DNA from: Streptomyces sp. MNU76
GTDB taxonomy: Bacteria > Actinomycetota > Actinomycetes > Streptomycetales > Streptomycetaceae
DNA: 64,000 bases
Reading direction: 5' to 3'
NCBI RefSeq assembly: GCF_020982545.1
Contig: NZ_JAJKLK010000003.1
Span: 806,001-870,000, forward strand
The stretch's first letter is position 1; every line of letters begins with the position of its first letter. Below are positions 62,304 to 64,000 of the stretch, in pieces. A program made the translations under genes and the position numbers. Under the pieces are notes generated by a model, which saw nothing but the letters and a program-made list of their open reading frames with translations, was not told where the DNA came from and ran no database searches.

Positions 62304-64000
62304 TCAGGGGGCGGGCAGGCCGTATGTGCGGTCGTAGTGCTGGGCGACCAGGACACCGCTGTGGTCGCAGGCGAGCTGCCAGTCGTTCACGCCGGTCTCC
62401 AGGCCGTCCGTGAAGTTCCACAGCAGCCGGCCCTTGTCGGCGCCGATCGCGTAGAAGCCGTTCTTGTTCTTGTAGGCGGGGACGTAGACCGCTTCGGGGC
62501 CCGCCGTGATCGGCTGGTCGATGTTGAGGCGCGGGGTGGGGCAGAACCAACGGCGGGTGCCGGTACCGGCGTTGAACGCGTACACGCCGGCGGGGTCCGT
62601 GCCGGTGACGTAGACGGTGTTGCCGTAGCCGCCGAGGGAGGCGAACATGCCGCGCTCGGGCTTCACCCGCCAGCGGAGTCTGCCGTCGTTGAGGTCCAGG
62701 GCCTTGAGTTCCTGGCCGACGGCGAACACCGTGCGGTTGACGACGGCGAGCCCCGGCCGCAGGTCGTAGCCGACCGGATGCCGCCACAGGACGCCGGAGC
62801 TGTCGGTGTCCCGGACCGTGACGTTGCGCAGTCCGTCGGCGTAGACGAAGTAGCCGGGGAGGATGACCGGCGCCAGCTTGATGCCGACGTCCTCCGGGCT
62901 GATGGGGATGACCTCGGCGCGGCGGGCCGCGAAATCCACCCCGAACACCGTCTCCGTGGACGTCGCCACGCCCTGCTCGACGGACTCGCGCCGGAGCCGC
63001 ACGCCGATGATGGAGACGGCACGGTCGTCGGTGGCGCCGAGCAGGGTGGTGAAGCGGAAGTCCGGCCCGAAGTCGATGGTGAAACGCTCCGTTCCGTCGA
63101 CCGGGTCGACCCCGATCACCGTCGCGCCCTCACCGAGCGCGACCGCGGCGTCGAAGGCCAGCACGGCCGGGGTGGGCGACTGGCTGATGCCCTCGTAGAC
63201 CCACTTGGGCCGGGTGCCGTCCTTGAGGTCCAGACAGACCAGGTCACCCGGGCGGGTCTTCACCAGGGCCGTGCCGTCCTTGAAGGTGGCGGGCGCCTGG
63301 AGCAGCGGCCCGCTCCGGTAGGTCCACAGCGGCTTCGGCGCCGGGCCCGCGGGCTCCGCGGACGGTACCGTCGGCTTCTCCCGGCGGCTGAGCACCAGGC
63401 CGGCGCCGACCGCGGCCGCGGCGGAACCCGCCGACAGGGTGAGGACGGTGCGCCGCGACGGACCCGGGCGCGGTACGGCACGGCGGTGCCCGGTGGCGCG
63501 GTACGGCTCGGGCTCCTCGGGAGCGGCACCGGGCTCCGCGCCGTCGACGGCCGCGGCTGGGGCCGAGGGCTCGCGGCCGGTCCGGCCCGCGCCGTCGACG
63601 GCCCCGCTGTGCCCGCCGTCCCCGTCGGCCGACGGCACCTCGGCCGCCCGGTCCCCGGAGCCGTCGTACAGGCCGCCGGAGCCGCCGGACGCGTACGTCG
63701 ACGCGGTGTCCGCGACGCCGGGCGCCTCGTCCCGCTCGAAGTCGTACGCGGCCCGCTCCCGCCGCGTGTCGTACACCGCCCGATCGGGTCGCGGTGCATA
63801 GGCGTGACGTTCCTGCTGGAAGTCGTACGCGGCCCGCTCCCGTTCGGTCTCGGTGGAGCGGTAGGCGACCGGGCCGTTCGGCCCGGTCTCCAGGGTCTGC
63901 ACCGCCGCCGCGCGGAGGGCGACCGAGGAGGCCACCGACGGAGGCAGCCAGCCGTCGTCCGCCAGTTGCTCCACACCGCCGGGCGCGCAGGCGGCGGCCA
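62304..64000 (-). CDS. Membrane-anchored PQQ-type beta-propeller protein (partial)
   Basis: At least 565 residues; the frame stays open to the right edge, so the N-terminus is outside the window (a GTG at 63974 is possible but looks internal). The order is: disordered region with repeated RAAYDF units (ERERAAYDFQQER, RRERAAYDFERDE), a membrane anchor (RRTVLTLSAGSAAAAVGAGL), then a propeller of PQQ-like blades (LVCLDLKDGTRPKWVYEG, ALDLNDGRLRWRVKPERG, VYAFNAGTGTRRWFC). In Streptomyces such propellers are often the extracellular sensor of a Ser/Thr kinase, which would be encoded to the right. Confidence 0.8.
   Translation of the reverse strand, partial: AAACAPGGVEQLADDGWLPPSVASSVALRAAAVQTLETGPNGPVAYRSTETERERAAYDFQQERHAYAPRPDRAVYDTRRERAAYDFERDEAPGVADTASTYASGGSGGLYDGSGDRAAEVPSADGDGGHSGAVDGAGRTGREPSAPAAAVDGAEPGAAPEEPEPYRATGHRRAVPRPGPSRRTVLTLSAGSAAAAVGAGLVLSRREKPTVPSAEPAGPAPKPLWTYRSGPLLQAPATFKDGTALVKTRPGDLVCLDLKDGTRPKWVYEGISQSPTPAVLAFDAAVALGEGATVIGVDPVDGTERFTIDFGPDFRFTTLLGATDDRAVSIIGVRLRRESVEQGVATSTETVFGVDFAARRAEVIPISPEDVGIKLAPVILPGYFVYADGLRNVTVRDTDSSGVLWRHPVGYDLRPGLAVVNRTVFAVGQELKALDLNDGRLRWRVKPERGMFASLGGYGNTVYVTGTDPAGVYAFNAGTGTRRWFCPTPRLNIDQPITAGPEAVYVPAYKNKNGFYAIGADKGRLLWNFTDGLETGVNDWQLACDHSGVLVAQHYDRTYGLPAP

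Overview
The window is high-GC actinobacterial DNA, almost certainly Streptomyces. Supporting signs are very strong third-position GC, GTG starts, TANNNT -10 boxes about 7 nt before start codons (leaderless genes), F420-type oxidoreductases, DUF6153, DUF5994 and DUF6192 families, Tat-type lipoproteins and typical Streptomyces intergenic hairpins. I see no rRNA, tRNA, CRISPR array or prophage module.

Bases 1-17,100 are a decayed, recombination-rich metal-resistance region. It opens with a serine recombinase cut by the window edge and a scrap of a P-type ATPase. Next come a TetR/MFS drug-efflux pair around a double palindrome, half of a copper-storage (Csp-like) protein, and a copper unit: CsoR-like operator, DUF6153 protein, Tat-exported multicopper oxidase. 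A copper/silver-type P1B ATPase with an unusual CPD motif follows. Between them lie many truncated genes (CadD, NlpC/P60, DUF5994, SPFH, SpoIIE phosphatase, ABC transporter, DUF6192, polyprenyl synthase), a MITE-like element and a complete IS5-family element with a passenger gene. An intact GNAT-AAA+ fusion gene sits among the debris.

Bases 17,100-37,800 are mostly ordinary chromosome: an orphan pcaL, an MBL-fold hydrolase, exonuclease III, secreted hydrolases, an orphan glutamate-type ABC ATPase, gamma-glutamyltransferase, a TetR-controlled SDR/F420-reductase operon, a LysR-controlled flavin enzyme, and a methionine aminopeptidase divergent from an XRE regulator. A second debris patch (Clp chaperone, GH62, IS remnants) lies at 28-35 kb.

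Bases 37,800-47,400 hold a reductive pyrimidine/hydantoin catabolism cluster: two paralogous carbamoyl amidohydrolases, a class III aminotransferase, a PucR regulator, a dihydropyrimidinase, an LLM flavin/F420 oxidoreductase and an NCS1 permease. A second MITE-like copy sits between its two halves. Both halves are preceded by GAAAC-core direct repeats spaced exactly 31 bp.

Bases 47,400-64,000 carry lipoproteins, a methyltransferase, a second gamma-glutamyltransferase, an inositol-phosphatase-like enzyme, a phytoene-dehydrogenase-like flavoprotein, remnants of a sugar isomerase and a P450, a macrodomain protein, and an ArsR/P1B-4 ATPase pair sharing a palindromic operator. The end holds an alkylation-repair pair (AlkA/Ada fusion and Ogt), a sirtuin and a partial beta-propeller protein.
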